This document shows, piece after piece, positions 28,001 through 37,098 of a stretch of DNA of 64,000 nucleotides. The notes below the pieces were generated by a model. It was not told the origin of the DNA and made no database searches. It saw nothing but the letters and a program-made list of their open reading frames with translations. The position numbers were made by a program, and so were the translations under genes. The stretch is from Trichopria drosophilae (lineage: Eukaryota > Arthropoda > Insecta > Hymenoptera > Diapriidae): the NCBI GenBank assembly GCA_030407085.1, contig CM059584.1:133476001-133540000 (forward strand), given 5' to 3'. The stretch's first letter is position 1, and every line of letters begins with the position of its first letter.

Positions 28001-31000
28001 GCGTAGTGTCCCAATAGGCATACAAAAAAACTTTTTAAAAAACTTTTAAAATGAAAGCAAAGTAAGGGATTTTCTTCTATGATACATCATCAACTTGAAA
28101 CTTAAATACTTACACTTTTTCTGTATACAAATTACGCTGAAGAGATACAGTAGAATGCAAAAATTTGTATGAAATTTGTACACCTTATAATTGATCTTAT
28201 TTGATTCTATTTTATTTCTAAGTAATCTTCTATTTTACCTTCCAAGTTGATTACAATTCAGAATTAAAATCTATATTTAAATTTTAGAACAGATATAAGT
28301 AAGGAAAAAATGAAACAAGTTTTTATCTATAAATATTTTATTTGACCGTTTAATAGACAGTTTTTATATTTGTAAATACGGTTATGTTTGAAGAAATTAA
28401 TAACATATAACATAAAACTATGCATACTTGATTAGGATATATGTCGTACAAAATAACACAAATTTTAATTCGAGTTTATTTAATGATAAAATTTAAGTTC
28501 CAGGTTTTAATAAGAGTTTTTTTACTGAATTTTTGTTCACAAAACTATTTTTTACTATCTTGGGTACCGGATGAGTCATTTTGAAAGAATATTGCCACTA
28601 GGAAGTATTTAAAAGTAAATAAAAAAGTTAGGAATGAAATGGGTTAGAGTACCTTTCATATGTACTCAATTGTCATCGTATTTTCGGGCATGCATTTCGG
28701 TAAGGTTCAGTTGCTCGCAATTCTTTGCAGCCAATATATCATAACATTCCTAAGCAAATCTTGCATGATATAGATGTTTTTTCGGAGCAAGTTCTACCCA
28801 AGAAGGCAACTGGATCGTAAAATTAACTGTTAAAAATCGAATAATAAACTGTTAAAAAATCAGAAATAAAATGACATTTGTACCGCAATATGAAAATGGA
28901 GCAGATTTTACTCAACGAAGAGAGTTCGATGGATTGATTTATAAGTAAGATTTAGAAAAAGCATTTTTTTTTGAAGTTGGTAATGTAATTATTTGCCATC
29001 AACCTGATATAGATGAGATTTCGGGGTTATAGAGTTTTGTAATCAGAAAACGATCTGAAAAGATATCTGAATAAGATATCAGATATAATAAATGTAATGA
29101 TACAGAATTATTCCTTGAATTTTGGTCTTATAAAAGAATTGGCATGCATAATTTCTATGTTTGCCGTTATCAAAAAGCAAAGAAAATAATGCTTGTCCAA
29201 TTTATATGACTATTGTATATCCATGTGGATATTTGTGGTTTATATTTTTTCATGTGACTTTTGATTTAGATTTATCCTTTTGTAACTGACTTATTACTTT
29301 TATTATTTTGCTAGAAATCTGAGTAACCTCAAATTCGTCATCGATTTCATCATTATCATTTTATTACCGAATTTTCAACAATTTATTATTGTAATATAAT
29401 GTTTACATTTGATGTAAAGGTGGCCTTATAACGAACAAAGAAGATGGAATTGTGCAACTAACATATTGTTTTAATTTTTGGCTTTATTTCCTTCTGAAGT
29501 CTTTGTTCATTATAAGGCCACCTTTACATCATATATATTTATTAATAACATGAGCATTGCAAATCCATTATATTTATATTTATAATGTTTACAAAAATCA
29601 AAAACCCGAAAGGCTAAAAGTTCGATATTGCGTGAGCCCAAGGTATTTTAATTTGCTTTCTTTTTGTCAAACTTTCAAAGAAACTTTCAAAGACAAAGTG
29701 AAGAAAATCGCACTGAAGCCATGCCATATCGAAATTTTGGCCTTTCGGTGTGTTGATTTTCGGAACTTTGTTCCCCAGCCATTTCACCACCCAGTTGTCA
29801 TCTTGCTCCCAAAACAACATCTATATCATGCAAGATTTGCTCAGGAATGTTATGATATGTTTGCTGTGAAGAATTGTGAGCAACTGAACCTAACCAAAAT
29901 ACATCACGATGAGCTTTGATCAAGTTTAAATAAAAGTATCGTTCACATCGCAGATTTCTTCTGGAGTCTTTTTGGGATTGCCTAACAATTATTTTAAGCC
30001 GTGAATGAAAATGATCGCCAGAAGGAAACTCAAAATAACTCAATTTTTTGTATTCTTTTTTAAGATTTTAGTAAATATTTCCATAAAAATAGCATCTAGA
30101 CCTAATTTGCATCGCAAATTTCTTCTGGGGTCTGTTCTGGGTTTCCTAACGATTATTTTAAGCCGTCAATGAAAATGATCGCCAGGGGAAAACTCTAAAT
30201 AACTCAATTTAAAAAATTTTTTTAAAGGTTTTTGTAAATATTTCCGTCAAAATAGCATTTAGATCTAGTTTTTTGGCATTAAAACTTAATTTTTTAATCA
30301 GAAAGACAATCCCGATATGTGTAAACTACTTTTATACTTTTTAATTCAAAGGATGTTCAAAAATAACTAAAAATAAGTAGATTTTGTTGTTTTTTTTTGT
30401 CAATTTCTTTTTTAATGTTATTATCCGTGACAAAATTAACATAGGACAAGTTGTACCTTATTAGATTATCTGCAAAAAAAAAAATTTTATGTAAATATTT
30501 ACTAAAATCTTTTTTAAGATTAATACAAAAAATTGAGTTATTTCGAGTTTCCCCCTGACGATCATTTTCATCGACGGCTTAAAATATTTGTCAGAAAATC
30601 CCAAAAAGACCCCAGAAGAAATCTGCGATGTGCACGATGCTTTTATTTAAACTTGATTGAAGCTCACCGTGACGTATTTCCAGCCTGAAAATCCAATAAC
30701 AATTGAGTACATATGACAGGTACTCTAACCCATTTATTTTTGGTAGCCAAGATGGTAAAAATAGTTTTGTGAAAAAAACTATTCAGTAAAAAACTCTTTT
30801 TAAAACTTGGAACTTGAACAACCGTTTCCTCGCTTTATCCTTTCGCCCACCTAGTGCTCAAGAGCTTTTAAAGTAAGTGATAGATGGTTGGAATAAAAAT
30901 GGTAGAGGCAGTGGAATGGATTTCAATCATGGTAAAAATGTTTTTGAAAATTATGAATAAATATAGACATTTCGACTTTGGATTTCTTTATTAAAAGATC

Positions 31001-34000
31001 TTAAAATAGCAAAACTTTTTACTAATAATTTCATGATGATACGGAAGAATAGAATAGGAAAACGTTTAACAGCTGCCATCCGAAATTATTATAAACTGGT
31101 ATCACTGGTTACAAAAGTACTTCGTGTTCACAGCGATGGTGAAATATAAAAAGTAAAATCAAGATATAGAAATATGAAGTTCACTTTTATATTTATTGAT
31201 AAATGTATACTAATAGTTAAATTATGAAATTATCAAAGTGAAATATTTACATTTGGTTTACAAAAATCGTTTCAATGAATTACACTGTTAAAAATAAAAA
31301 TAAAATTACATTTCCAAGTTTTTACAGTTTTGTTGAAATTTCCTATTATTTTCGTAATAAAATTACAATTTTCATGTAAAAGTCACCTGAAAATAGACGG
31401 AAATTTACCATAAACATGTAAAATTCACAATGGAATTGTAAATTACAACGTAAAAGGTGGAAATAAAAATTCCAGTAGTAATCGTGATCATTTTACATCG
31501 ATTGTATAATTAAAAAAATGTAATTTTACGTCGTCTTTATAATGTATACTAATAGTTAAATTACAAAATTATCAATGTTAAATATTTACATTCGGTTACA
31601 AAAATCATTTTAATGAATTACACTGTTAAAAGTAAAAATACAATTACATTTCCAAGTTTTTACAGTTTTGTTGAAATTTCCTATTATTTTCATGTTTTTA
31701 AAGTTTTGTTGAAATTTCCCATTATTTTCGTATTTTTACAGTTTTGTAGAAATTTCCTATTATTTGCGTGGTAAAATTACAATTTTCATATAAAAGTCAC
31801 CTAAAAATAGAAGGAAATTTACCATAAACATGTAAAATTCACAATGGACATGGAAATTTACAACGTCAAAGGTATATATAAAAATACCAGTAATAATCAC
31901 GTGTAATTAAAAAAATATAATTTTACATCGTCTTTGTAACATTACAAACGCACTATAAATTGTGCTATAGGGATTTATGCAGATTATAGAAATACACTGT
32001 TAAAAACCAACATGAATTTTACAATGTTGAGCGTGGGCAAAAAAAGTACCCACTTTCAACATAGTAAATTTACAATGAGAAACATTGTAACTTTGTCACT
32101 TTCGAAACATTACTTTTCATAATCTCGTATATTTTTCTTCGATTTGTAAAATTACTGTCGAATGTAAACAAAAAAATTACCCACAAACAACGTCGTAAGA
32201 GTACACTATTTGGTATATTTCCGATATGCAACGTTGTAAATTTACAACGCAGTCTTGAACTTTAACCTCAATTCGGAAAAAAATCCTACACTCAATGTAG
32301 TAAACTGTAAATGTAAATTTACAACTTGCAGAGTGGGACCCAATATTGCCCATGTTACAAGCTACAAGTAGGACTTTTACGCAGTATTATTGTAAATTTA
32401 CATAGGTACTGTGAATATTACTTTTTTACCTTTGTAAATGTCAACTTGTAGTTGTAAATTTACAATTGAAAGTGGATTTTATAGGTTACAGTAATATTAC
32501 CTCTTAGAGAAGTTTAAATTCTCCAAGAGAATAGTAAATGTACAACAAAATACAGTAGGACCTCTCTTATTCTAATTAGTAAAGTTTTTCAAGACGGCGC
32601 CGACCTCTCTTATTCTAATTTTCCCCTTACCCCCACTTACTTTGCTTGCGAGCTTGTGATTCGTGGACAATATTTTTCGTTGACTTTTCGTGTGATAGTG
32701 GGAGAACGATTAGAATAAGAGAGGCTAGACAATTAGAATAAGGGAGGTTCGAATAAGAGAGGTCCTACTGTACACATGTAAAATCACATCGATAATGTAG
32801 GAATTTTACCGCAAGTGTAAATTTACCATGATTTTCACTGGTATTTTAATTTCCACCATTTCACTGTAAAATTACATTGGCTCAATGAAATGTCCCAAGT
32901 TTTGGTATAATTTTTAGATATGATCGGAATGATAAACCAATATATCACCTAAACTTTTTGTAATTCAGCTACCAAACTTGTAATATCTTCAATTCCCTTT
33001 TCATTAAAATATAAAGTCACTCAATAAACGAAATATCACATCTGTGAGGTCGTATACAATGTATATATGTCAACAGCGCCACAATGGTCGACGAGAACAG
33101 CGAGAACCACTTTACACTGCGTTTGTAATTTTACATGGCAAACAATTGAAAATTACAAAGACAATGTAAAATTACATTTTTTGAAATTACACAATCGATG
33201 TAAAATTACGATTCCTACTGGTATTTTTATTTCCACCTTCTACGCTGTAAATTTACGTTTCCGTTGTAAATTTTACACGTTTATGGTAAATTTCCTTCTG
33301 TTTTCATTGGATATTTACCGAAAACATGCAATTTTACTAGAGTAATAGGAAATTTCAACAGAATTGTAAAATCTCAGAAATGTAGTTGTATTTCTTTTTT
33401 ACAGTGTACACACATAAAATCACATCAATAATGTAGGAATTTTACCGCAACTGTAAATTTACAATAATTTTCACTGGTATTTTAATTTCCACCATTTCAC
33501 TGTAAAATTATTCACAGTGTACTAATATTTGCCGAAGTATTAGTAAACTTATTGAGGTTTAACGACACCTGATTAAACTGATGAAAACAATGAACGTTGA
33601 TAAGGAATTAAATAATTTCCAAGGAAATAACACCATTCAATTCGTACAACAAATAAACAACAGAATTTGTCGAAAAATAAAAAGTTGTCATTCCAGATTC
33701 AAAATTCCCGCCATTGGAAATTTTGGACAAAACTGAAAGTCTGGATGTGAGGGTATTGCGATAAGAGGAAGATATTTGGGAGGAAGTTTGTGAAAAAGAT
33801 TTGGCGAAGAATTTGAAACCCACGTCATCGAAAATCGCAACTCTGCGCAAAGCTTAGGCGGATCGGAGTCCAACGGTATCAGCGAGTTGAACGTACGACG
33901 GAGATGGCGGCAGAACGGGAGAAGGAGTAAGAGGTTCTCTCGCGGAGGAGCAGGAAGGGGGGGGGGCGCGAAGCGGAGCGGAGGAGAGCAACACAGCAAT

Positions 34001-34424
34001 GGCCGCTCCCGCGCGTATAAACACGAAAAATGTCAGACAGCGGTTCCAGGAGTCCTGAGACCTGGGGATTGTCCGTTCCGAAGGTCCGGAAGATTCGATC
34101 GATCGATATATCGCGATTCCGAAGTTCTTCTATGGTAAAGAAGGAAAACGGCGACCGGTAACCGCCTTGTCAATGCGAGCCGCCATCTTGGATCTTTGGG
34201 ATTGGGAGGAAAGGCGCGCTAAAAAGGGACGCATCCGCGGAGCGGGCGAAGGCTGCTTACTCACCTGTATTGTAAACGTGCAGCTCGTCAACGATGCCTT
34301 CGTTGCCACCGCCGAAGACCACCATGAGGTCCTTGATGGCAACCGCGCGATGCCCATGTCGAGGTCGCGGCTGGGGCCCGGCCGGATTTGTGATCTTTTT
34401 CCACTTCAGCATGGGTGCCGCCAT
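6662..34424 (-). CDS. Hcf: Host cell factor (HCF), six exons, 3' end not found
   Basis: HCF is a nuclear chromatin adaptor. Its Kelch propeller binds transcription factors, and the protein bridges them to histone methyltransferase and deacetylase complexes. Coding exons, in minus-strand order: 34424-34265, 20804-20097, 14579-14434, 14354-11112, 7849-7622, 7040-6662. All introns are GT-AG and the phases agree (1,1,0,0,0,1), giving 1621 whole codons. Domains: Kelch blades at residues 15-338, first fibronectin-III/SAS1N segment about 349-390, Thr/Gly/Gln-rich linker about 400-870, acidic region about 950-1300, poly-Ala patch near 1370, and the C-terminal Fn3/SAS1C region 1420-1621. A Taspase1-type site lies at 954-960. 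Introns are 13.5, 5.5, 0.08, 3.3 and 0.6 kb and full of inverted-repeat transposons. The exon with the C-terminal tail and nuclear localisation signal is missing from my model. Identity is very sure from long runs shared with animal HCF. Confidence 0.95.
7622..7849 (-). CDS. Hcf: HCF exon 5: C-terminal Fn3 part 1
   Basis: 228 bases, 76 codons, phase 0 both ends. Acceptor TTTGCAG|AATGAC and donor AGTGAA|GTAAGT. It contains [16 protein letters not shown] and the Fn3-type strand [20 protein letters not shown] followed by PWSE. This corresponds to the start of the HCF C-terminal fibronectin-III pair (SAS1C). Confidence 0.93.
8244..8267. repeat. GC palindrome GGGGGCGGAGCCCCC
   Basis: A G11 run followed by CGGAGCCCCCCC forms a perfect GC hairpin in AT-rich DNA. 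It follows a GAGCGTAGCGAGGGCGC stretch. The same palindrome is at 48450-48470 and a shortened one at 56464-56475, so this is part of a dispersed repeat. Confidence 0.55.
9808..10866. mobile_element. piggyBac-like foldback with long, nearly identical arms
   Basis: TTAA at 9804-9807 and 10867-10870. Ends CCCGTTTCCGCCCAAAATGC and complement. Arms 9808-10192 and 10482-10866 are about 385 bp each, with roughly 93-95% identity by eye, around a 290-bp spacer. No transposase. It sits in HCF intron 4 and would form a long hairpin in the pre-mRNA. Confidence 0.8.
11112..14354 (-). CDS. Hcf: HCF exon 4: SAS1N, linker, acidic region
   Basis: 3243 bases, exactly 1081 codons, phase 0 at both ends. Acceptor TTCTAG|GTC and donor AATAAT|GTAAGT. 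It starts [20 protein letters not shown], entering the first Fn3 segment ([16 protein letters not shown]) used in HCF for N/C subunit association. Next comes about 470 residues rich in Thr, Gly, Gln and Val, then the motif QVDGADD (12489-12509), then several hundred residues dominated by Glu, Ser and Lys. Near the end are a poly-Ala block and sumoylation-type motifs VKPE and IKQE. No vertebrate-type HCF PRO repeats are present. The many open frames on the opposite strand here are shadows. Confidence 0.95.
14434..14579 (-). CDS. Hcf: HCF exon 3: last Kelch blade
   Basis: 146 bases. Acceptor TTTGCAG|AAAC; the split codon becomes GAA, then [20 protein letters not shown] and the conserved [17 protein letters not shown]. 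It ends in phase 0 at CAG|GTTAGG. The following intron (14355-14433) is only 79 bases, against kilobase introns elsewhere in the gene. Confidence 0.93.
14855..15722. repeat. Inverted repeat in HCF intron 2
   Basis: Arms at about 14855-15165 and 15420-15722, sharing GGACGGAAATTTTTT, TACTAGCGAAGGGTTAA, TATAGATTGTACTTCAACG and GTGAATAACATTCGATATG. ATGGC-type repeat units flank the centre (15085-15170, 15340-15480). TTAA lies inside the arms rather than at their outer ends, so boundaries and class are unclear. Confidence 0.6.
15980..16558. mobile_element. TTAA-flanked foldback, GGTAGTTC ends
   Basis: 579 bp between TTAA at 15976-15979 and 16559-16562. Ends GGTAGTTCGTACCCTGGATA and the complement of TATCCAGGGTAAGAACTACC. 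The arms meet near the middle. Internal blocks (AGTTGTAGAGAATCTTTTTC, TCGTTAAAATCCATTCA) recur in the foldback at 50.49-50.87 kb. Confidence 0.7.
16681..17990. mobile_element. piggyBac-like foldback nested in 16.64-19.76 kb
   Basis: 1310 bp flanked by TTAA (16677-16680 and 17991-17994). Ends CCCATTAACGCCTGAAATGG and complement. The arms run almost to the centre (near 17330), so the element is close to one large hairpin. It shares the CCCATTAACGC end with the 3.77 kb element. Confidence 0.75.
19020..19560. repeat. Array of the ATGGCGGATCC dispersed repeat
   Basis: About five units in both orientations, each near 120-140 bp. The unit reads: GGGTCGCTGATTACGAATCTG, 20-30 bases, TTCAAAATGGCGGATCCAAT, ATGGCGGACGACTTTTT, about 30 bases, TTGAAACTTATTACTCGGGG. 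This is the densest cluster of the family, which has about 35-40 units across the window. Confidence 0.75.
20097..20804 (-). CDS. Hcf: HCF exon 2: Kelch blades 2-5
   Basis: 708 bases, 236 codons, phase 1 to phase 1. Acceptor TTTCAG|CGAC and donor TTTAG|GTAAAT. It carries the Kelch glycine pairs in [52 protein letters not shown] and [18 protein letters not shown]. These match animal HCF almost residue for residue and form the HBM-binding surface in the known family. The open frame runs past the donor into the intron, so the 3' limit is set by the splice site and by the HCF match at ACLNL. Confidence 0.95.
20829..22246. other. HCF intron 1, no feature recognised
   Basis: Strongly AT-rich intronic DNA just upstream of exon 2. 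I see no ORF, repeat arms or RNA gene I can support. Confidence 0.5.
22249..23080. mobile_element. TA-flanked foldback, CACGCAAAGAAATTTT ends
   Basis: 832 bp flanked by TA. Ends CACGCAAAGAAATTTTAAGT and CACCGAAAGAAATTTTAAGT (complement). The core (ACTTTTTTCATTCTAAAGCT, CAGTGCAAGATACACTAAAA and their inverted copies) is shared with the element at 27.22-28.00 kb. No coding sequence. Confidence 0.7.
23085..24027. other. HCF intron 1, AT-rich, nothing recognised
   Basis: Short random ORFs only. No repeat structure clear by eye. Confidence 0.45.
24030..24897. mobile_element. TA-flanked GGG-ended element
   Basis: 868 bp flanked by TA. Left end GGGTAGATGGGGGTATAGTC; right end is the complement of a GGG...GGGGACAGTTGG-type end. 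It resembles the 879-bp element at 4075-4953 in size, target and G-rich ends. A second inverted-repeat element (24482-24769) is inserted in its right half. Confidence 0.6.
24482..24769. mobile_element. Short inverted-repeat element nested in 24.03-24.90 kb
   Basis: 288 bp. Ends CACAGATTAATAACAGATAG and complement, extending to CTAAAGGTC. CTATTAC is directly repeated on both sides (the match extends to CTATTACCAC), so the target duplication is about 7-8 bp, which would suit hAT-like elements. No ORF of interest. Confidence 0.6.
24900..26510. other. HCF intron 1: simple repeats, no gene
   Basis: Contains a T run of about 28 bases near 25352-25379 and an (AAT)n-rich patch near 25655-25700. The rest is AT-rich with no recognisable feature. 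Confidence 0.5.
26511..26688. mobile_element. Small palindromic MITE
   Basis: 178 bp. Ends CCCAGTAAACGAAAAC and complement (GTTTTCGTTCACTGGG). The arms continue through AATAGAAAGTTAAAAATACG and a run of GAATTGAAAT-type words, and meet at a short centre. No coding sequence. Target duplication not clear. Confidence 0.65.
26870..27214. other. Unidentified stretch in HCF intron 1
   Basis: Less AT-rich than its surroundings, with an open minus-strand frame at 26929-27183 (84 codons). I recognise no domain and no splice signals that would join it to another exon. Possibly a decayed transposon fragment. Confidence 0.25.
27215..28003. mobile_element. TA-flanked foldback, CACTGAGAGAAAAATAAAG ends
   Basis: 789 bp between TA dinucleotides. 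Ends CACTGAGAGAAAAATAAAG and CGCTGTGAAAAATAAAAAG (complement). Next inward are GCCAAAACGGCTTTTGCCTA arms. The core is related to 22.25-23.08 kb. A ~20-bp GC-rich segment is present only in the left arm (near 27236-27254). Confidence 0.65.
29411..29530. mobile_element. 120-bp hairpin MITE
   Basis: Ends GATGTAAAGGTGGCCTTATA and complement, continuing to GAACAAAGA. It lies in the spacer of the 28.49-30.84 kb foldback. No coding sequence. Confidence 0.6.
29904..30680. mobile_element. Foldback element inserted in a foldback arm
   Basis: Ends TCACGATGAGCTTTGATCAA and TCACGGTGAGCTTCAATCAA (complement). Arms carry GCAGATTTCTTCTGG, ATTTTAAGCCGT and GAAAATGATCGCC. The left part has an internal duplication (about 29950-30045 repeated at 30107-30210). 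It belongs to the family seen at 21-1060. Confidence 0.65.
31283..33406. mobile_element. TA-flanked element rich in TGTAAATTTACA words
   Basis: Ends CACTGTTAAAAATAAAAATA and CACTGTAAAAAAGAAATACA (complement) with TA on both sides. The interior is made of dozens of short words around GTAAATTTACAA and AAAATTACA, including partial internal copies of the left end (near 31621 and 31994). It may be several related elements inside one another. A pogo-like MITE (32553-32770) is inserted. No coding sequence. A further right end (TTCACAGTG) occurs at 33511-33519. Confidence 0.6.
32553..32770. mobile_element. pogo-like MITE
   Basis: 218 bp. Ends CAGTAGGACCTCTCTTATTC and complement, flanked by TA. Internal TTATTCTAATT is shared with the 47.7-48.2 kb copies. 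Confidence 0.75.
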
Positions 34425-35050
34425 GATGGTCGCCGATCACATCATCTTTTCAACAGACGACCATAACCGATGCCTTTCCCGAGTTTTCGCGATGAACCCT
34501 CGCGGAAAATTTGATGATCGACTTCCGCGATCGCTCCAGAATCCCGCTAACGAATTCCTTAGATCGCCGGGGGGAGGGGCGCCCAACGAGAATTCGAGGT
34601 TAAGAATTCGAATTCTGCGTCTCGATCCTAACCTTTCCCAATCCTTGCGAGCGCGAAAGAGTTCGCGGTTATAAACTCAACAATACGTATGTAAATTCGT
34701 AAACTTGCGACACTTAGTCCACTCTCGAACTATCATCCACGACACGATTCGTCGTCGGCCTTCCCGACTATATATCGTCCAAGCACTCTGTCCTGTCGGC
34801 ACTCTCACGACTATCGGTGGTACTCGCGCAAACCTTTTGCTCGATCCCGAGGTCGTCCGTGTTACCGCCGATCATTCACGACGTCCGGGCGGTTCCTCGA
34901 GTGCGTTCCCGTTGCACGTCCGTCATTGCGGCTAGTGGTGCTCGGTACCCTCGGTCCGGCTGGCCCGTCTGTTGCTACTTCGTAGGGTTTGTTTGGGGAC
35001 GAGGTTAGAAGCACGAACGAAAGACGAGCGGCGTGCCTTTAACCATTCAC
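33870..35050 (-). promoter_or_regulatory. GC-rich island with probable HCF promoter
   Basis: About 1.2 kb of GC-rich, CpG-containing DNA in an AT-rich window, surrounding HCF exon 1. The 5'UTR and transcription start should lie upstream of 34424, toward 35 kb. Just inside intron 1, at about 34182-34194, is GCCGCCATCTTGG, a good YY1/Pho-type site; such sites are often just downstream of start sites. Both-strand open frames here look like products of high GC. I see no convincing divergent gene, so a bidirectional promoter is possible but unsupported. Confidence 0.55.
34265..34424 (-). CDS. Hcf: HCF exon 1: start and first Kelch blade
   Basis: Translates as [20 protein letters not shown], then a segment with the Kelch pattern [19 protein letters not shown]: 53 codons plus one base. 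The ATG has A at -3 and G at +4. An in-frame TGA sits five codons upstream (34439-34437), so no earlier start in this frame is possible. A tiny ATG-ATG-TGA upstream ORF precedes it. The donor ACAG|GTGAGT is strong. The leftover G joins CG of exon 2 to make the alanine expected in HCF. Confidence 0.95.
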
Positions 35051-36045
35051 AACGGAGCGACAAGTAGCTGTCGCCGTTGAGTATGTATACAACCCTTGTC
35101 ATAGATCAACTACACATAGTTTTTCAACCCATCTAAGAATTTCTGATTCGCAAATATCAAAACTCTAAATGGACTTATAAATTTTCGTCGCGTGATAGAC
35201 ACGATGTTTCCCATCTATTTAATCGAGAAATCTATGATAGCGACTGACCAATCAGCGTACACTCGCGACTGAAGTAATTTACGGCTACTCGCGGTCGCAA
35301 GAAGTTTTATACTTTTCTGTTCTGCGTGATATTTTAATAATCTAGTATTTTGGTAATCATCAAAACATGTTAGAAGTATTTTTTGGAAAATAACTAACGT
35401 ACGGTAGTATATTTATTTCCGTATTGCATTGTCCACGCGGGTTATTTGATTAAATATACTGTCAACAACGACTTTACGACCCGTTACGACCGCGACAACG
35501 AATTCAACGTAATCGTATATACATGTGGAATTCGAGCCATAAAGGCACATTTCTATGATTCGATTGTGAACGAATACATATCGAATGTTCATTCAAATTC
35601 AAATTTTCACGAAGCGACATTTGGTCGGAATAATGTTTACAAAAATGACCCGGATTAATTATGCGCATAGAAATTATTTTTGCTGAAAAATAATTTGATT
35701 GACAGAAATGTATACCGAGCGTTTCACGAGGTCGGTGTACCAGGAACCCCGATTCCAGAAAATATATATTTTTTTATTTCATTTAAATTTCATGAATTTT
35801 TCATAATAACTGAGTCTTAACCCTTAGAATGGTGGTAACCCACGTTACCACCTCGATTTCTTTGAGTTTTGCTCATTTAAATTGCAGTTAACTCATTTAA
35901 ATCGATGTTTTTGCTATTTTCTGTTACTATACTGATACAGGAATGAATAAAAACAGTTATTAAGATATAATTGTTTATTATTTATGATTTATAAATAAAC
36001 AAGCATGCAAAAATCATAATTTTTCGAAAGAATTCATTATCGACG
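35050..36045. other. Intergenic, AT-rich, upstream of HCF
   Basis: No gene seen. A TTAACCCTTAG sequence at 35817-35827 resembles a piggyBac-type end but has no partner. Next to it GGTGGTAAC and GTTACCACC form a short perfect hairpin (35831-35852). Confidence 0.45.
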
Positions 36046-36046
36046 C

Positions 36047-37098
36047 TGTTTCTTAAAATAACACAATAAGCTCCTATGGAGCTCCTTAGAACCTCCTTAA
36101 TCATCTTGAGAGCTTCGTTTGTAATAACTATAGACTTAGTATGGAGTTCTCTGGGAGCTTCTATGTCCGCTTTTGCGAACACTCATGTAGCTCCGTTCTA
36201 ACTCCTAAGGAACTCGCACGTAAGTTCGCTGGAAGCTCTTTAGAAGCTCTCTGGAAGCTCTGTAGAAGCTCTCTGGGAGCTCTCTTGAAGCTCTTTCGAA
36301 GGTCTCATATACGTTTTATCGGAGAAGAAGTTAAATTACTCAGAAGATGAAAAAACAGGAAAATGGTCCAGGAGGGACTCAGGAACGGCAGCGGGAGGAA
36401 CAGCAGCAACGAATCACAACCAACAGCAGCAATATCACACAGGGCAAAAATCCAAAGAGAAAAATGCTGCAAAAAATAACAAAAACCGATTGAAAAATGC
36501 AAATAAAGATTAATATAATTATAATATTATATTATTCGTTCTAACCTAATCTCGATGTTTGAAGTTTGAATCAGGCCAGGAAACGGGCAGGCAATAAGGC
36601 AACCGTCGTCCTCCAGGACGATCCGCGACCAGGAAAGGCAACCTCAAGGAAAACCACCTCGACGACAAAGTCACCGTTTATCCGTAAACCACGTGAACTA
36701 CAGAAATAACGCGCTCTATTCGTATATCTCTATGCGGGAAGAACAATACAAAATCACGATAAATATCACAGAAGCACTAGAAGAAAGCCGTTCGCTGATT
36801 GGTCGAGGTTAGGTGACCCCTTTAACTAATTCGCCCGGAACTCAGATGTATTTCTGTAACGGAACTTCCACGGAGCTCTTTCAAGAGCAATCGGAGCTTC
36901 AACAGAACTACACTGGAGTTCTGTCAGAACTTTCCCCAGAGTTTCGTGAGAGTTCGCACAGACTTAAAATTGTGCCCGTCCGTGTAAGCTTACTGGCAGA
37001 GCTTCCAGAGAACTCATTTGGAGCAATTGTGCGAGGTCTTAGGATGCTTCTGAAATTGAACTCCTGAGGAACTTAAAGAGAGCTTTGTGTTATACGGG
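36047..37098. repeat. Inverted repeat built of GAAGCTCT words
   Basis: Left side (36047-36320) and right side (36840-37098) are loosely inverted (AATAACACAATAAGCTCC against GGAGAGCTTTGTGTTATAC-type sequence). Both consist of iterated GAGCTTC/GAACTC words. At 36232-36299 the word AGAAGCTCT runs in tandem about six times. No coding sequence is credible here. Confidence 0.5.

Larger units (their letters stand above)
28488..30840. mobile_element. Foldback whose right arm is split by another element
   Basis: Left arm 28488-28800. Right arm in two pieces, 29815-29903 and 30681-30840. Shared words: CATATGTACTCAATTGTCAT, GTTCAGTTGCTCGCAATTCT, CAAATCTTGCATGATATAGA and ACTATTTTTTACTATCTTGG. The two right-arm pieces are contiguous in the left arm, so the intervening 29904-30680 is a later insertion. 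ORFs across the arms are not genes. Confidence 0.65.

Noticed and set aside
33887..34138. Plus-strand ORFs beginning [16 protein letters not shown] or [12 protein letters not shown] in the GC-rich island
   Set aside because: Tempting as a divergent first exon, but the first stops after 19 codons without a donor, the second has only a weak donor (ATG|GTAAAG), and no downstream exon was recognised.
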